DNA of 64,000 bases from Antitrichia curtipendula (Eukaryota; Streptophyta; Bryopsida; Hypnales; Leucodontaceae). The stretch covers positions 30,628,001 to 30,692,000 of the forward strand of contig OX579637.1 in assembly GCA_951230915.1 (NCBI GenBank). The letters are read 5' to 3'. The translations under genes and the position numbers were made by a program. Positions 15,001 through 30,470 of this stretch are shown piece after piece; position 1 is the stretch's first letter; every line of letters starts with the position of its first letter. The notes under the pieces are model-generated. The model was not told the origin of the DNA. It made no database searches and worked only from the letters and a program-made list of their open reading frames with translations.

Positions 15001-18000
15001 TATAGGGAGCCATTAAAGTACAGGCCCAAGTTTATTCCATATTTTTTTTGATTCACTTGGAGATGTATGAAAATCACGCACAAATGAAATATTCTCATGG
15101 ATTTAAATACTTGGGCGTATTTGCAACTTCTACAAATTTGTTCGAGTGCCTTCCCAAATCAAATTCCATGACATTTGATATAGGGAGCCATTAAAGTACA
15201 GGCCCAAGTTTATTCCTTTTTTCTTTTGATTCACGTGGAGATGCATGAAAATTACGCACAAATGAAATATTCTCATGGATTTAAATGTTTGAAGGTATTT
15301 GCAACTTCCACAAATTTGTTCAAGTGATTTTCCAAATCAAATTCCATGACATTTGATCACGCATTTGATGTAGAAGCCATTAAAGTACAGGCCCAAGTTT
15401 ATTCCATATTTTTTTTGATTCACGTGGAGATGTATGAAAATTACGCACAAATGAAATATTCTCATGGATTTAAATATTTGAAGGTATTTGCAACTTCCAC
15501 AAATTTGTTCAAGTGCCTTTCCAAATTGAATTCCATGACATTTGATGTAGGGTGCCATTAAACTAGAGACCCGGTTTTATTCCATATTTTTTTTGATTCA
15601 CGTGGAGATGCATGAAAATTACGCAGAAATGAAATATTCTCATGGATTTAAATACTTGAGGGTATTTGCAACTTCCACAAATTTGTTCAAGTGATTTTCC
15701 AAATCAAATTCCATGACGTTTGATGTAGGGAGCCATTAAAGTACAGGCCCAAGTTTATTCCATATTTTTTTTGATTCACCTGGAGATGTATGAAAATCAC
15801 GCACAAATGAAATATTCTCATGGATTTAAATACTTGGGCGTATTTGCAACTTCTACAAATTTGTTCAAGTGCCTTCCCAAATCAAGTTCCATGACATTTG
15901 ATATAAGGAGCCATTAAGGTACAACACAAGTCTATTCCTTTTTTTTTTTGATTCACGTGGAGATGCATGAAAATTACGCACAAATGAAATATTCTCATGG
16001 ATTTAAATGTTTGAAGGTATTTGCAACTTCCACAAATTTGTTCAAGTGATTTTCCAAATCAAATTCCATGAAATTTGATATAGGGAGCCATTAAAGTACA
16101 GGCCAAAATTTATTCCATATTTTTTTTTGATTCACGTAGAGATGTATGAAAATTACGCACAAATGAATTATTCTCATGGATTTAAATACTTGGGCGTATT
16201 TGCAACTTCCACAATTTTGTTCATGTGCCTCCCCAAATCAAATTCCATGACATTTGATGTAGGGAGCCATTAAAGTACAGGCCCAAGTTTAATCCATATT
16301 TTTTTTGATTCACCTGGAGATGTATGAAAATTACGCAGAAATGAAATATTCTCATGGATTTAAATACATGAGGGTATTTGCAACTTCCACAAATTTGTTC
16401 AAGTGATTTTCCAAATCAAATTCCATGAAATTTGATGTAGGGAGCCATTAAAGTACAGGCCAAAATTTATTCCATATTTTTTTTTGATTCACGTAGAGAT
16501 GTATGAAAATTACGCACAAATGAAATATTCTCATGGATTTAAATATTTGAAGGTATTTGCAACTTCCAGAAATTTGTTCAAGTGCCTTTCCAAATTGAAT
16601 TCCATGACATTTGATGTAGGGTGCCATTAAACTAGAGACCCGGTTTTATTCCATATTTTTTTTGATTCACGTGGAGATGCATGAAAATTACGCAGAAATG
16701 AAATATTCTCATGGATTTAAATACTTGAGGGTATTTGCAACTTCCAGAAATTTGTTCAAGTGATTTTCCAAATCAAATTCCATGAAATTTGATGTAGGGA
16801 GCCATTAAAGTACAGGCCAAAATTTATTCCATATTTTTTTTTGATTCACGTAGAGATGTATGAAAATTACGCACAAATGAATTATTCTCATGGATTTAAA
16901 TACTTGGGCGTATTTGCAACTTCCACAATTTTGTTCATGTGCCTCCCCAAATCAAATTCCATGACATATGATGTAGGGAACAATTAAAGTACAGGCCCAA
17001 GTTTATTCCATATTTTTTTTGATTCACGTGGAGACGTATGAAAATTACTCACAAATGAAATATTCTCATGGATTTAAATATTTGAAGGTGTTTGCAACTT
17101 CCACAAATTTGTTCAAGTGATTTTCCAAATCAAATTCCATGACATTTGATGTAGGGAGCCATTAAAGTACAGGCCCAAGTTTATTCCATATTTTTTTCGA
17201 TTCACGTGGAGAGGCACGATAATTACGCACAATTGAATTATTCTCATGGATTTAAATACTTGAACATATTTGCAACTTCTACAAATTTGTCAAGTGCCTT
17301 CCCAAATCAAATTCCATGACATTTGATGTAGGGAGCCATTAAAGTACAGGCCCAAGTGTATTCCATATTTTTTTTGATTCACTTGGAGATGTATGAAAAT
17401 CACGCACAAATGAAATATTCTCATGGATTTAAATACTTGGGCGTATTTGCAACTTCTACAAATTTGTTCGAGTGCCTTCCCAAATCAAATTCCATGACAT
17501 TTGATATAGGGAGCCATTAAAGTACAGGCCCAAGTTTATTCCTTTTTTCTTTTGATTCACGTGGAGATGCATGAAAATTACGCACAAATGAAATATTCTC
17601 ATGGATTTAAATGTTTGAAGGTATTTGCAACTTCCACAAATTTGTTCAAGTGATTTTCCAAATCAAATTCCATGACATTTGATCACGCATTTGATGTAGA
17701 AGCCATTAAAGTACAGGCCCAAGTTTATTCCATATTTTTTTTGATTCACGTGGAGATGTATGAAAATTACGCACAAATGAAATATTCTCATGGATTTAAA
17801 TATTTGAAGGTATTTGCAACTTCCAGAAATTTGTTCAAGTGCCTTTCCAAATTGAATTCCATGACATTTGATGTAGGGTGCCATTAAACTAGAGACCCGG
17901 TTTTATTCCATATTTTTTTTGATTCACGTGGAGATGCATGAAAATTACGCAGAAATGAAATATTCTCATGGATTTAAATACTTGAGGGTATTTGCAACTT

Positions 18001-18049
18001 CCACAAATTTGTTCAAGTGATTTTCCAAATCAAAGTCCATGACATTTGA

Positions 18050-20760
18050 TGTAGGGAGCCATTAAAGTACAGGCCCAAGTTTATTCCATATTTTTTTTGA
18101 TTCACGTGGAGACGTATGAAAATTACGCACAAATGAAATATTCTCATGGATTTAAATATTTGAAGGTGTTTGCAACTTCCACAAATTTGTTCAAGTGATT
18201 TTCCAAATCAAATTCCATGACATTTGATGTAGGGAGCCATTAAAGTACAGGCCCAAGTTTATTCCATATTTTTTTTGATTCACGTGGAGATGCACGAAAA
18301 TTATGCTCCAATGAAATATTCTCATACATTCAAATATTTGAAGGTATTTGCAACTTCCACAAATTTGTTAAAGTGATTTTCCAAATCAAATTCCATGACA
18401 TTTGATGACGCATTTGATGTAGGGAGGCATTAAAGTACTGGTCCAAATTTATTCCATATTTTCTTTGATTCACGTGGAGATGTATGAAAATTATGCACAA
18501 ATGAAATATTCTCATGAATTAAAGTACTTGAGGGTATTTGCGACTTCTACAAATTTGTTCAAGTGCCTTCCCAGATAAAATTCCATGACATTTGATCTCG
18601 CATTTGATGTAGGGAGCCATTAAAGTACAGGCCCAAGTTTATTCCATATTTTTTTCGATTCACGTGGAGAGGCACGATAATTACGCACAATTGAATTATT
18701 CTCATGGATTTAAATACTTGAACATATTTGCAACTTCTACAAATTTGTCAAGTGCCTTCCCAAATCAAATTCCATGACATTTGATGTAGGGAGCCATTAA
18801 AGTACAGGCCCAAGTGTATTCCATATTTTTTTTGATTCACGCGGAGATGCATGAAAATTACGCACAAATGAAATATTCTCATGGATTTAAATGTTTGAAG
18901 GTATTTTCAACTTCCTCAAATTTGTTCAAGTGATTTTCCAAATCAAATTCCATGACATTTGTTCACACATTTGATGTAGGAGCCATTAAAGTACAGGCCT
19001 AAGTTTATTCCATATTTTTTTTGATTGACGTGGAGATTTATGAAAATTACACACAAATGAAATATTCTCATACATTCAAATATTTGAAGGTATTTGCAAC
19101 TTCTTCAAATTTGGTCAAGTGCCTTCCCAAATCAAATTTCATGACATTTGATGTAGAGAGCCATTAAACTACAGGCCCAAGTTTATTCCATATTTTTTTT
19201 GATTCACGTGGAGATGCATGAAAATTACGCACAAATGAAATATTCTCATGGATTTAAATATTTGAGGGTATTTGCAACTTCTACAAATTTGGTCAAGTGC
19301 CTTTCCAAATTAGATTTCATGACATTTGATGTAGGGAGTCATTAAACTACAGGCCCAAGTTTATTCCATATTTTTTTTGATTCACGTGGAGATGCATGAA
19401 AATTACACACAAATGAAATATTCTCATGGATTTAAATATTTGAAGGTATTTGCAACTTCGTCCAATTTTTTTCAAGTGATTTTCCAAATCAGATTCCATG
19501 CCATTTGATCACGCATTTGATGTAGGGAGCCATTAAAGTACAGGCCCAAGTTTATTCCATATTTTCTTTGATTCACGTGGAGATGTATGAAAATTACGCA
19601 CAAATGAAATATTCTCATGGATTTAAATATTTGAGGGTATTTGCAACTTCTACAAATTTGGTCAAGTGCCTTTCCAAATCAGATTTCATGACATTTGATG
19701 TAGGGAGTCATTAAACTACAGGCGCAAGTTTATTCCATATTTTTTTTGATTCACGAGGAGATGCATGAAAATTACGCACAAATGAAATATTCTCATGGAT
19801 TTAAATACTTGAAGGTATTTGCAACTTCGTCCAATTTGTTCAAGTGATTTTCCAAATCAGATTCCATGCCATTTGATCACGCATTTGATGTAGGGAGCGA
19901 TTAAAGTACAGGCCCAAGTTTATTCCATATTTTCTTTGATTCACGTGGAGATGCATGAAAATTACGCACAAATGAAATATTCTCATGGATTTAAATATTT
20001 GAAGGTATTTGCAACTTCGTCCAATTTGTTCAAGTGATTTTCCAAATCAGATTCCATGCCATCTGATCACGCATTTGATAAAGGGAGCCATTAAAGTACA
20101 GGCCCAAATTTATTCCATATTTTTTTTGATTCACGAGGAGATGCATGAAAATTACGCACAAATGAAATATTCTCATGGATTTCAATATTTGAAGGTATTT
20201 GCAACTTCCACAAATTTGTTCAAGTGGTTTTGCAAATCAAATTCCATTAAAATTTGATGTAGGGAGCCATTAAAGTTTAGGCCCAAGTTTATTCCATATT
20301 TTTTTTGATTCACGAGGAGATGCATGAAAATTACGCACAAATGAAATATTCTCATGGATTTCAATATTTGAAGGTATTTGCAACTTCCACAAATTTGTTC
20401 AAGTGATTTTGCAAATCAAATTCCATTAAAATTTGATGTAGGGAGCCATTAAAGTACAGGCCCAAGTTTATTCCATATTTTTTTTGATTCACGTGGAGAT
20501 GCATGAAAATTATGCACAAATGAAATATTCTCATGGATTTAAATATTTGAAGGTATTTGCTACTTCCAGAAATTTGTTCAAGTGCCTTCCCAAATCAAAG
20601 TCCATGACATTTGATGTAGCGAGCTATTAAACTACAGACCCGGTTTTATTCCATATTTTGTTTGATTCAGGTGGAGATGTATGAAAATTACGCAGAAATG
20701 AAATATTCTCATGGATTTAAATACTTGAGGGTATCTGCAACTTTTACAAATTTGTTCAAG
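18050..20760 (+). repeat. Satellite block duplicated at 31.5-35.3 kb
   Basis: 18050-20590 matches 31500-33865, first at an offset of 13452 bp and, after one extra 178-bp monomer near 19200-19380, at 13274 bp. The following 20590-20760 matches 35120-35290 (offset 14532), so this copy lacks about 1258 bp (7 monomers) present in the other. It is a mosaic duplicate produced by copying plus monomer loss. Divergent monomers (TTGGTCAAGTGCC, CTTCGTCCAATTTG) occur only in these two blocks. Confidence 0.88.
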
Positions 20761-23700
20761 TGATTTTCCAAATCAAATTCCATGACGTTTGATGTAGGGA
20801 GCCATTAAAGTACAGGCCCAAGTTTATTCCATATTTTTTTTGATTCACCTGGAGATGTATGAAAATCACGCACAAATGAAATATTCTCATGGATTTAAAT
20901 ACTTGGGCGTATTTGCAACTTCTACAAATTTGTTCGAGTGCCTTCCCAAATCAAGTTCCATGACATTTGATATAGGGAGCCACTAAGGTACAACACAAGT
21001 CTATTCCTTTTTTTTTTTGATTCACGTGGAGATGCATTAAAATTACGCACAAATGAAATATTCTCATGGATTTAAATGTTTGAAGGTATTTGCAACTTCC
21101 ACAAATTTGTTCAAGTGATTTTCCAAATCAAATTCCATGACATTTGATCACGCATTTGATGTAGGAGCCATTAAAGTACAGGCCCAAGTTTATTCCATAT
21201 TTTTTTTCATTCACGTGGAGATGTATGAAAATTACGCACAAATGAAATATTCTCATGGATTTAAATATTTGAAGGTATTTGCAACTTCCAGAAATTTGTT
21301 CAAGTGCCTTTCCAAATTGAATTCCATGACATTTGATGTAGGGTGCCATTAAACTAGAGACCCGGTTTTATTCCATATTTTTTTTGATTCACGTGGAGAT
21401 GCATGAAAATTACGCAGAAATGAAATATTCTCATGGATTTAAATACATGAGGGTATTTGCAACTTCCACAAATTTGTTCAAGTGATTTTCCAAATCAAAT
21501 TCCATGAAATTTGATGTAGGGAGCCATTAAAGTACAGGCCAAAATTTATTCCATATTTTTCTTTGATTCACGTAGAGATGTATGAAAATTACGCACAAAT
21601 GAATTATTCTCATAGATTTAAATACTTGGGCGTATTTGCAACTTCCACAATTTTGTTCATGTGCCTCCCCAAATCAAATTCCATGACATTTGATGTAGGG
21701 AGCCATTAAAGTACAGGCCCAAGTTTATTCCATATTTTTTTTGATTCACGTGGAGATGTATGAAGATTACGCACAAATGAATTATTCTCATGGATTTAAA
21801 TCTTTGAGGGTATTTGCAACTTCCAGAAATTTGTTCAAGTGCCTTTCCAAATTGAATTCCATGACATTTGATGTAGGGTGCCATTAAACTAGAGACCCGG
21901 TTGTATTCCATATTTTTTTTGATTCACGTGGAGATGCATGAAAATTACGCACAAATGAAATATTCTCATGGATTTAAATATTTGAAGGTATTTGCAACTT
22001 CCAGAAATTTGTTCAAGTGATTTTCCAAATCAAATTCCATGACATTTGATATAGGGAGCCATTAAAGTACAGGCCCAAGTTTATTCCATATTTTTTTTGA
22101 TTCACTTGGAGATGTATGAAAATCACGCACAAATGAAATATTCTCATGGATTTAAATACTTGGGCGTATTTGCAACTTCTACAAATTTGTTCGAGTGCCT
22201 TCCCAAATCAAATTCCATGACATTTGATATAGGGAGCCATTAAAGTACAGGCCCAAGTTTATTCCTTTTTTCTTTTGATTCACGTGGAGATGCATGAAAA
22301 TTACGCACAAATGAAATATTCTCATGGATTTAAATGTTTGAAGGTATTTGCAACTTCCACAAATTTGTTCAAGTGATTTTCCAAATCAAATTCCATGACA
22401 TTTGATCACGCATTTGATGTAGAAGCCATTAAAGTACAGGCCCAAGTTTATTCCATATTTTTTTTGATTCACGTGGAGATGTATGAAAATTACGCACAAA
22501 TGAAATATTCTCATGGATTTAAATATTTGAAGGTATTTGCAACTTCCAGAAATTTGTTCAAGTGCCTTTCCAAATTGAATTCCATGACATTTGATGTAGG
22601 GTGCCATTAAACTAGAGACCCGGTTTTATTCCATATTTTTTTTGATTCACGTGGAGATGCATGAAAATTACGCAGAAATGAAATATTCTCATGGATTTAA
22701 ATACTTGAGGGTATTTGCAACTTCCACAAATTTGTTCAAGTGATTTTCCAAATCAAATTCCATGACGTTTGATGTAGGGAGCCATTAAAGTACAGGCCCA
22801 AGTTTATTCCATATTTTTTTTGATTCACCTGGAGATGTATGAAAATCACGCACAAATGAAATATTCTCATGGATTTAAATACTTGGGCGTATTTGCAACT
22901 TCTACAAATTTGTTCAAGTGCCTTCCCAAATCAAGTTCCATGACATTTGATATAGGGAGCCATTAAGGTACAACACAAGTCTATTCCTTTTTTTTTTTGA
23001 TTCACGTGGAGATGCATGAAAATTACGCACAAATGAAATATTCTCATGGATTTAAATGTTTGAAGGTATTTGCAACTTCCACAAATTTGTTCAAGTGATT
23101 TTCCAAATCAAATTCCATGAAATTTGATATAGGGAGCCATTAAAGTACAGGCCAAAATTTATTCCATATTTTTTTTTGATTCACGTAGAGATGTATGAAA
23201 ATTACGCACAAATGAATTATTCTCATGGATTTAAATACTTGGGCGTATTTGCAACTTCCACAATTTTGTTCATGTGCCTCCCCAAATCAAATTCCATGAC
23301 ATTTGATGTAGGGAGCCATTAAAGTACAGGCCCAAGTTTAATCCATATTTTTTTTGATTCACGTGGAGATGCATGAAAATTACGCAGAAATGAAATATTC
23401 TCATGGATTTAAATACATGAGGGTATTTGCAACTTCCACAAATTTGTTCAAGTGATTTTCCAAATCAAATTCCATGAAATTTGATGTAGGGAGCCATTAA
23501 AGTACAGGCCAAAATTTATTCCATATTTTTTTTTGATTCACGTAGAGATGTATGAAAATTACGCACAAATGAAATATTCTCATGGATTTAAATATTTGAA
23601 GGTATTTGCAACTTCCAGAAATTTGTTCAAGTGCCTTTCCAAATTGAATTCCATGACATTTGATGTAGGGTGCCATTAAACTAGAGACCCGGTTTTATTC

Positions 23701-24024
23701 CATATTTTTTTTGATTCACGTGGAGATGCATGAAAATTACGCAGAAATGAAATATTCTCATGGATTTAAATACTTGAGGGTATTTGCAACTTCCAGAAAT
23801 TTGTTCAAGTGATTTTCCAAATCAAATTCCATGAAATTTGATGTAGGGAGCCATTAAAGTACAGGCCAAAATTTATTCCATATTTTTTTTTGATTCACGT
23901 AGAGATGTATGAAAATTACGCACAAATGAATTATTCTCATGGATTTAAATACTTGGGCGTATTTGCAACTTCCACAATTTTGTTCATGTGCCTCCCCAAA
24001 TCAAATTCCATGACATATGATGTA
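20755..24024 (+). repeat. Higher-order satellite block, copy of 13706-16975
   Basis: This 3.27-kb stretch repeats 13706-16975 at a constant offset of 7049 bp with only scattered substitutions. Shared rare variants include CCACTAAGGTACAACACAAG, TTTTTTCATTCACG and AATCCATATT. The block 8144-10710 is a third copy, offset 5561-5562 bp from the 13.7-kb copy; the 1-bp difference lies in a poly-T run. Both ends of this copy are abrupt: upstream (20.59-20.76 kb) the array instead matches 35.12-35.29 kb. Confidence 0.9.
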
Positions 24025-27000
24025 GGGAGTCATTAAAGTACAGGCCCAAGTTTATTCCATATTTTTTTTGATTCACGTGGAGATGTATGAAGATTACGCA
24101 CAAATGAATTATTCTTTTGGATTTAAATATTTGAAGGTGTTTGCAACTTCCACAAATTTGTTCAAGTGCCTTCCCAAATCAAATTTCATGACATATGATG
24201 TAGGGAGCCATTAAAGTACAGGCCCAAGTTTATTCCATATTTTTTTTGATTCATGTGGAGATGCACGAAAATTACGCACAAATGAAATATTCTCATGAAT
24301 TTAAATATTTGAAGGTATTTGCAACTTCCACAAATTTGTTCAAGTGCCTTCCCAAATCAAATTTCATGACATTTGATGTAGGGAGCCATTAAAGTACAGG
24401 CCCAAGTTTATTCCATATTTTTTTTGATTCACGTGGAGACGTATGAAAATTACGCACAAATGAAATATTCTCATGGATTTAAATATTTGAAGGTATTTGC
24501 AACTTCCACAAATTTGTTCAAGTGCCTTCCCGAATCAAATTTCATGACATATGATGTAGGGAACAATTAAAGTACAGGCCCAAGTTTATTCCATATTTTT
24601 TTTGATTCACGTGGAGATGCATGATAATTACGCACAAATGAAATGTTCTCATGGATTAAAATATTTGAGGGTATTTGCAACTTCCACAATTTTGTTCATG
24701 TGCCTCTCCAAATCAAATTCCATGACATTTGATGTAGGGAGCCATTAAAGTACAGGCCCAAGTTTATTCCATATTTTTTTTGATTCACGTGGAGATGGAT
24801 GAAAATTACGCACAAATGAAATATTCTGATGGATTTAAATATTTGAAGGTATTTGCAACTTCCAGAAATTTGTTCAAGTGCCTTCCCAAATCAAATTTCA
24901 AGACATATGATGTAGGGAACAATTAAAGTACAGGCCCAAGTTTATTCCATATTTTTTTTGATTCACCTGGAGATGTATGGAAATTACGCACAAATGAAAT
25001 ATTCTCATGGATTTAAATACTTGGGCGTATTTGCAACTTCTACAAATTTGTTCAAGTGCCTTCCCAAATCAAATTCCATGACATTTGATGTAGAGAACCA
25101 TTAAAGTACAGGCCCAAGTTTATTCCATATTTTTCTTGATTCACGTGGAGATGCATGAAAATTACGCACAAATGAAATGTTCTCATACATTCAAATATTT
25201 GAAGGTATTTGCAACTTCCACAAATTTGTCCAAGTGATTTTCCAAATCAAATTCCATTAAAATTTGATGTAGGGAGCCATTAAAGTACAGGCCCAAGTTT
25301 ATTCCATATTTTTTTTGATTCACGTGGAGATGCACGAAAATTATGCACCAATGAAATATTCTCATGGATTTAAATATTTGAAGGTATTTGCAACTTCCAC
25401 AAATTTATTCAAGTGATTTTCCAAATCAAATTCCATGACATTTGATGTAGGGATCCATTAAAGTACAGGCCCAAATTTATTCCATATTTTTTTTGATTCA
25501 CGTGGAGATGTATGAAAATTACGCACAAATGAAATATTCTCAGGGATTAAAATATTTGAGGGTATTTGCAACTTCCACAATTTTGTTCATGTGCCTCCCC
25601 AAATCAAATTCCATGACAATTGATGTAGGGAGCCATTAAAGTACAGGCCTAAGTTTATTCCATATTTTTTTTGATTCACGTGGAGACGTATGAAGATTAC
25701 GCACAAATGAATTATTCTCATGGATTTAAATATTTGAAGGTATTTGCAACTTCCACAAATTTGTTCAAGTGCCTTCCCAAATCAAATTTCATGACATTTG
25801 ATGTAGGGAGCCATTAAAGTACAGGCCCAAGTTTATTCCATATTTTTTCTGATTCACGTGGAGACGTATGAAAATTACGCACAAATGAAATATTCTCATG
25901 GATTTAAATATTTGAAGGTATTTGCAACTTCCACAAATTTGTTCAAGTGCCTTCCCGAATCAAATTTCATGACATATGATGTAGGGAACAATTAAAGTAC
26001 AGGCCCAAGTTTATTCCATATTTTTTTTGATTCACGTGGAGATACATGATAGTTACGCACAAATGAAATATTCTCATGGATTAAAATATTTGAGGGTATT
26101 TGCAACTTCCACAATTTTGTTCATGTGCCTCCCCAAATCAAATTCCATGACATTTGATGTAGGGAGCCATTAAAGTACAGGCCCAAGTTTATTCCATATT
26201 TTTTTTGATTCACGTGGAGATGGATGAAAATTACGCACAAATCAAATATTCTTATGGATTTAAATATTTGAAGGTATTTGCAACTTCCACAAATTTGTTC
26301 AAGTGCCTTCCCAAATCAAATTTCATGACATATGATGTAGGGAACAATTAAAGTACAGGCCCAAGTTTATTCCATATTTTTTTTGATTCACCTGGAGATG
26401 TATGAAAGTTACGCACAAATGAAATATTCTCATGGATTTAAATACTTGGGCGTATTTGCAACTTCTACAAATTTGTTCAAGTGCCTTCCCATATCAAATT
26501 CCATGACATTTGATGTAGGGAACCATTAAAGTACAGGCCCAAGTTTATTCCATATTTTTCTTGATTCACGTGGAGATGCATGAAAATTACGCACAAATGA
26601 AATGTTCTCATACATTCAAATATTTGAAGGTATTTGCAACTTCCACAAATTTGTCCAAGTGATTTTCCAAATCAAATTCCATTAAAATTTGATGTAGGGA
26701 GCCATTAAAATACAAGCCCAAGTTTATTCCATATTTTTTTTGATTCACGTGGAGATGCACGAAAATTATGCACCAATGAAATATTCTCATGGATTTAAAT
26801 ATTTGAAGGTATTTGCAACTTCCACAAATTTATTCAAGTGATTTTCCAAATCAAATTCCATGACATTTGATGTAGGGAGCCATTAAAGTACAGGCCCAAA
26901 TTTATTCCATATTTTTTTTGATTCACGAGGAGATGCATGAAAATTACGCACAAATGAAATATTCTCATGGATTTAAATATTTGAAGGTGTTTGCAACTTC

Positions 27001-30000
27001 CACAAATTTGTTCAAGTGATTTTCCAAATCAAATTCCATGACATTTGATGTAGGGAGCCATTAAAGTACAGGCCCAAGTTTATTCCATATTTTTTTTGAT
27101 TCACGTAGAGATGTATGAAAATTACGCACAAATGAATTATTCTCATGGATTTAAATACTTGGGCGTATTTGCAACTTCCACAATTTTGTTCATGTGCCTC
27201 CCCAAATCAAATTCCATGACATATGATGTAGGGAACAATTAAAGTACAGGCCCAAGTTTATTCCATATTTTTTTTGATTCACGTGGAGACGTATGAAAAT
27301 TACGCACAAATGAAATATTCTCATGGATTTAAATATTTGAAGGAATTTGCAACTTCCACAAATTTGTTCAAGTGCCTTCCCGAATCAAATTTCATGACAT
27401 ATGATGTAGGGAGTCATTAAAGTACAGGCCCAAGTTTATTCCATATTTTTTTTGATTCACGTGGAGATGTATGAAGATTACGCAGAAATGAATTATTCTT
27501 TTGGATTTAAATATGTGAAGGTGTTTGCAACTTCCACAAATTTGTTCAAGTGCCTTCCCAAATCAAATTTCATGACATATGATGTAGGGAGCCATTAAAG
27601 TACAGGCCCAAGTTTATTCCATATTTTTTTTGATTCATGTGGAGATGCACGAAAATTACGCACAAATGAAATATTCTCATGAATTTAAATATTTGAAGGT
27701 ATTTGCAACTTCCACAAATTTGTTCAAGTGCCTTCCCAAATCAAATTTCATGACATTTGATGTAGGGAGCCATTAAAGTACAGGCCCAAGTTTATTCCAT
27801 ATTTTTTTTGATTCACGTGGAGACGTATGAAAATTACGCACAAATGAAATATTCTCATGGATTTAAATATTTGAAGGTATTTGCAACTTCCACAAATTTG
27901 TTCAAGTGCCTTCCCGAATCAAATTTCATGACATATGATGTAGGGAACAATTAAAGTACAGGCCCAAGTTTATTCCATATTTTTTTTGATTCACGTGGAG
28001 ATGCATGATAATTACGCACAAATGAAATGTTCTCATGGATTAAAATATTTGAGGGTATTTGCAACTTCCACAATTTTGTTCATGTGCCTCCCCAAATCAA
28101 ATTCCATGACATTTGATGTAGGGAGCCATTAAAGTACAGGCCCAAGTTTATTCCATATTTTTTTTGATTCACGTGGAGATGGATGAAAATTACGCACAAA
28201 TGAAATATTCTGATGGATTTAAATATTTGAAGGTATTTGCAACTTCCACAAATTTGTTCAAGTGCCTTCCCAAATCAAATTTCAAGACATATGATGTAGG
28301 GAACAATTAAAGTACAGGCCCAAGTTTATTCCATATTTTTTTTGATTCACCTGGAGATGTATGGAAATTACGCACAAATGAAATATTCTCATGGATTTAA
28401 ATACTTGGGCGTATTTGCAACTTCTACAAATTTGTTCAAGTGCCTTCCCAAATCAAATTCCATGACATTTGATGTAGAGAACCATTAAAGTACAGGCCCA
28501 AGTTTATTCCATATTTTTCTTGATTCACGTGGAGATGCATGAAAATTACGCACAAATGAAATGTTCTCATACATTCAAATATTTGAAGGTATTTGCAACT
28601 TCCACAAATTTGTCCAAGTGATTTTCCAAATCAAATTCCATTAAAATTTGATGTAGGGAGCCATTAAAGTACAGGCCCAAGTTTATTCCATATTTTTTTT
28701 GATTCACGTGGAGATGCACGAAAATTATGCACCAATGAAATATTCTCATGGATTTAAATATTTGAAGGTATTTGCAACTTCCACAAATTTATTCAAGTGA
28801 TTTTCCAAATCAAATTCCATGACATTTGATGTAGGGATCCATTAAAGTACAGGCCCAAATTTATTCCATATTTTTTTTGATTCACGTGGAGATGTATGAA
28901 AATTACGCACAAATGAAATATTCTCAGGGATTAAAATATTTGAGGGTATTTGCAACTTCCACAATTTTGTTCATGTGCCTCCCCAAATCAAATTCCATGA
29001 CATTTGATGTAGGGAGCCATTAAAGTACAGGCCTAAGTTTATTCCATATTTTTTTTGATTCACGTGGAGACGTATGAAGATTACGCACAAATGAATTATT
29101 CTCATGGATTTAAATATTTGAAGGTATTTGCAACTTCCACAAATTTGTTCAAGTGCCTTCCCAAATCAAATTTCATGACATTTGATGTAGGGAGCCATTA
29201 AAGTACAGGCCCAAGTTTATTCCATATTTTTTCTGATTCACGTGGAGACGTATGAAAATTACGCACAAATGAAATATTCTCATGGATTTAAATATTTGAA
29301 GGTATTTGCAACTTCCACAAATTTGTTCAAGTGCCTTCCCGAGTCAAATTTCATGACATATGATGTAGGGAACAATTAAAGTACAGGCCCAAGTTTATTC
29401 CATATTTTTTTTGATTCACGTGGAGATACATGATAGTTACGCACAAATGAAATATTCTCATGGATTAAAATATTTGAGGGTATTTGCAACTTCCACAATT
29501 TTGTTCACGTGCCTCCCCAAATCAAATTCCATGACATTTGATGTAGGGAGCCATTAAAGTACAGGCCCAAGTTTATTCCATATTTTTTTTGATTCACGTG
29601 GAGATGGATGAAAATTACGCACAAATGAAATATTCTGATGGATTTAAATATTTGAAGGTATTTGCAACTTCCACAAATTTGTTCAAGTGCCTTCCCAAAT
29701 CAAATTTCATGACATATGATGTAGGGAACAATTAAAGTACAGGCCCAAGTTTATTCCATATTTTTTTTGATTCACCTGGAGATGTATGAAAGTTACGCAC
29801 AAATGAAATATTCTCATGGATTTAAATACTTGGACGTATTTGCAACTTCTACAAATTTGTTCAAGTGCCTTCCCATATCAAATTCCATGACATTTGATGT
29901 AGGGAACCATTAAAGTACAGGCCCAAGTTTATTCCATATTTTTCTTGATTCACGTGGAGATGCATGAAAATTACGCACAAATGAAATGTTCTCATACATT

Positions 30001-30470
30001 CAAATATTTGAAGGTATTTGCAACTTCCACAAATTTGTCCAAGTGATTTTCCAAATCAAATTCCATTAAAATTTGATGTAGGGAGCCATTAAAGTACAAG
30101 CCCAAGTTTATTCCATATTTTTTTTGATTCACGTGGAGATGCACGAAAATTATGCACCAATGAAATATTCTCATGGATTTAAATATTTGAAGGTATTTGC
30201 AACTTCCACAAATTTATTCAAGTGATTTTCCAAATCAAATTCCATGACATTTGATGTAGGGAGCCATTAAAGTACAGGCCCAAATTTATTCCATATTTTT
30301 TTTGATTCACGAGGAGATGCATGAAAATTACGCACAAATGAAATATTCTCATGGATTTAAATATTTGAAGGTGTTTGCAACTTCCACAAATTTGTTCAAG
30401 TGATTTTCCAAATCAAATTCCATGACATTTGATGTAGGGAGCCATTAAAGTACAGGCCCAAGTTTATTCC
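24019..30470 (+). repeat. Tandem 3384-bp higher-order repeat (19 monomers, two copies)
   Basis: 24019-27085 and 27403-30470 match at an offset of 3384 bp, about 19 monomers. Rare marks such as ATTCTTTTGG (24111 and 27495), GATCCATTAAAG and CAGGGATTAAAATATTTG recur at the same spacing. Within the unit, a shorter 1425-bp (8-monomer) spacing also recurs. The 12-bp-duplication monomer class is absent here, which separates this domain from 1-22.6 kb. Confidence 0.92.
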
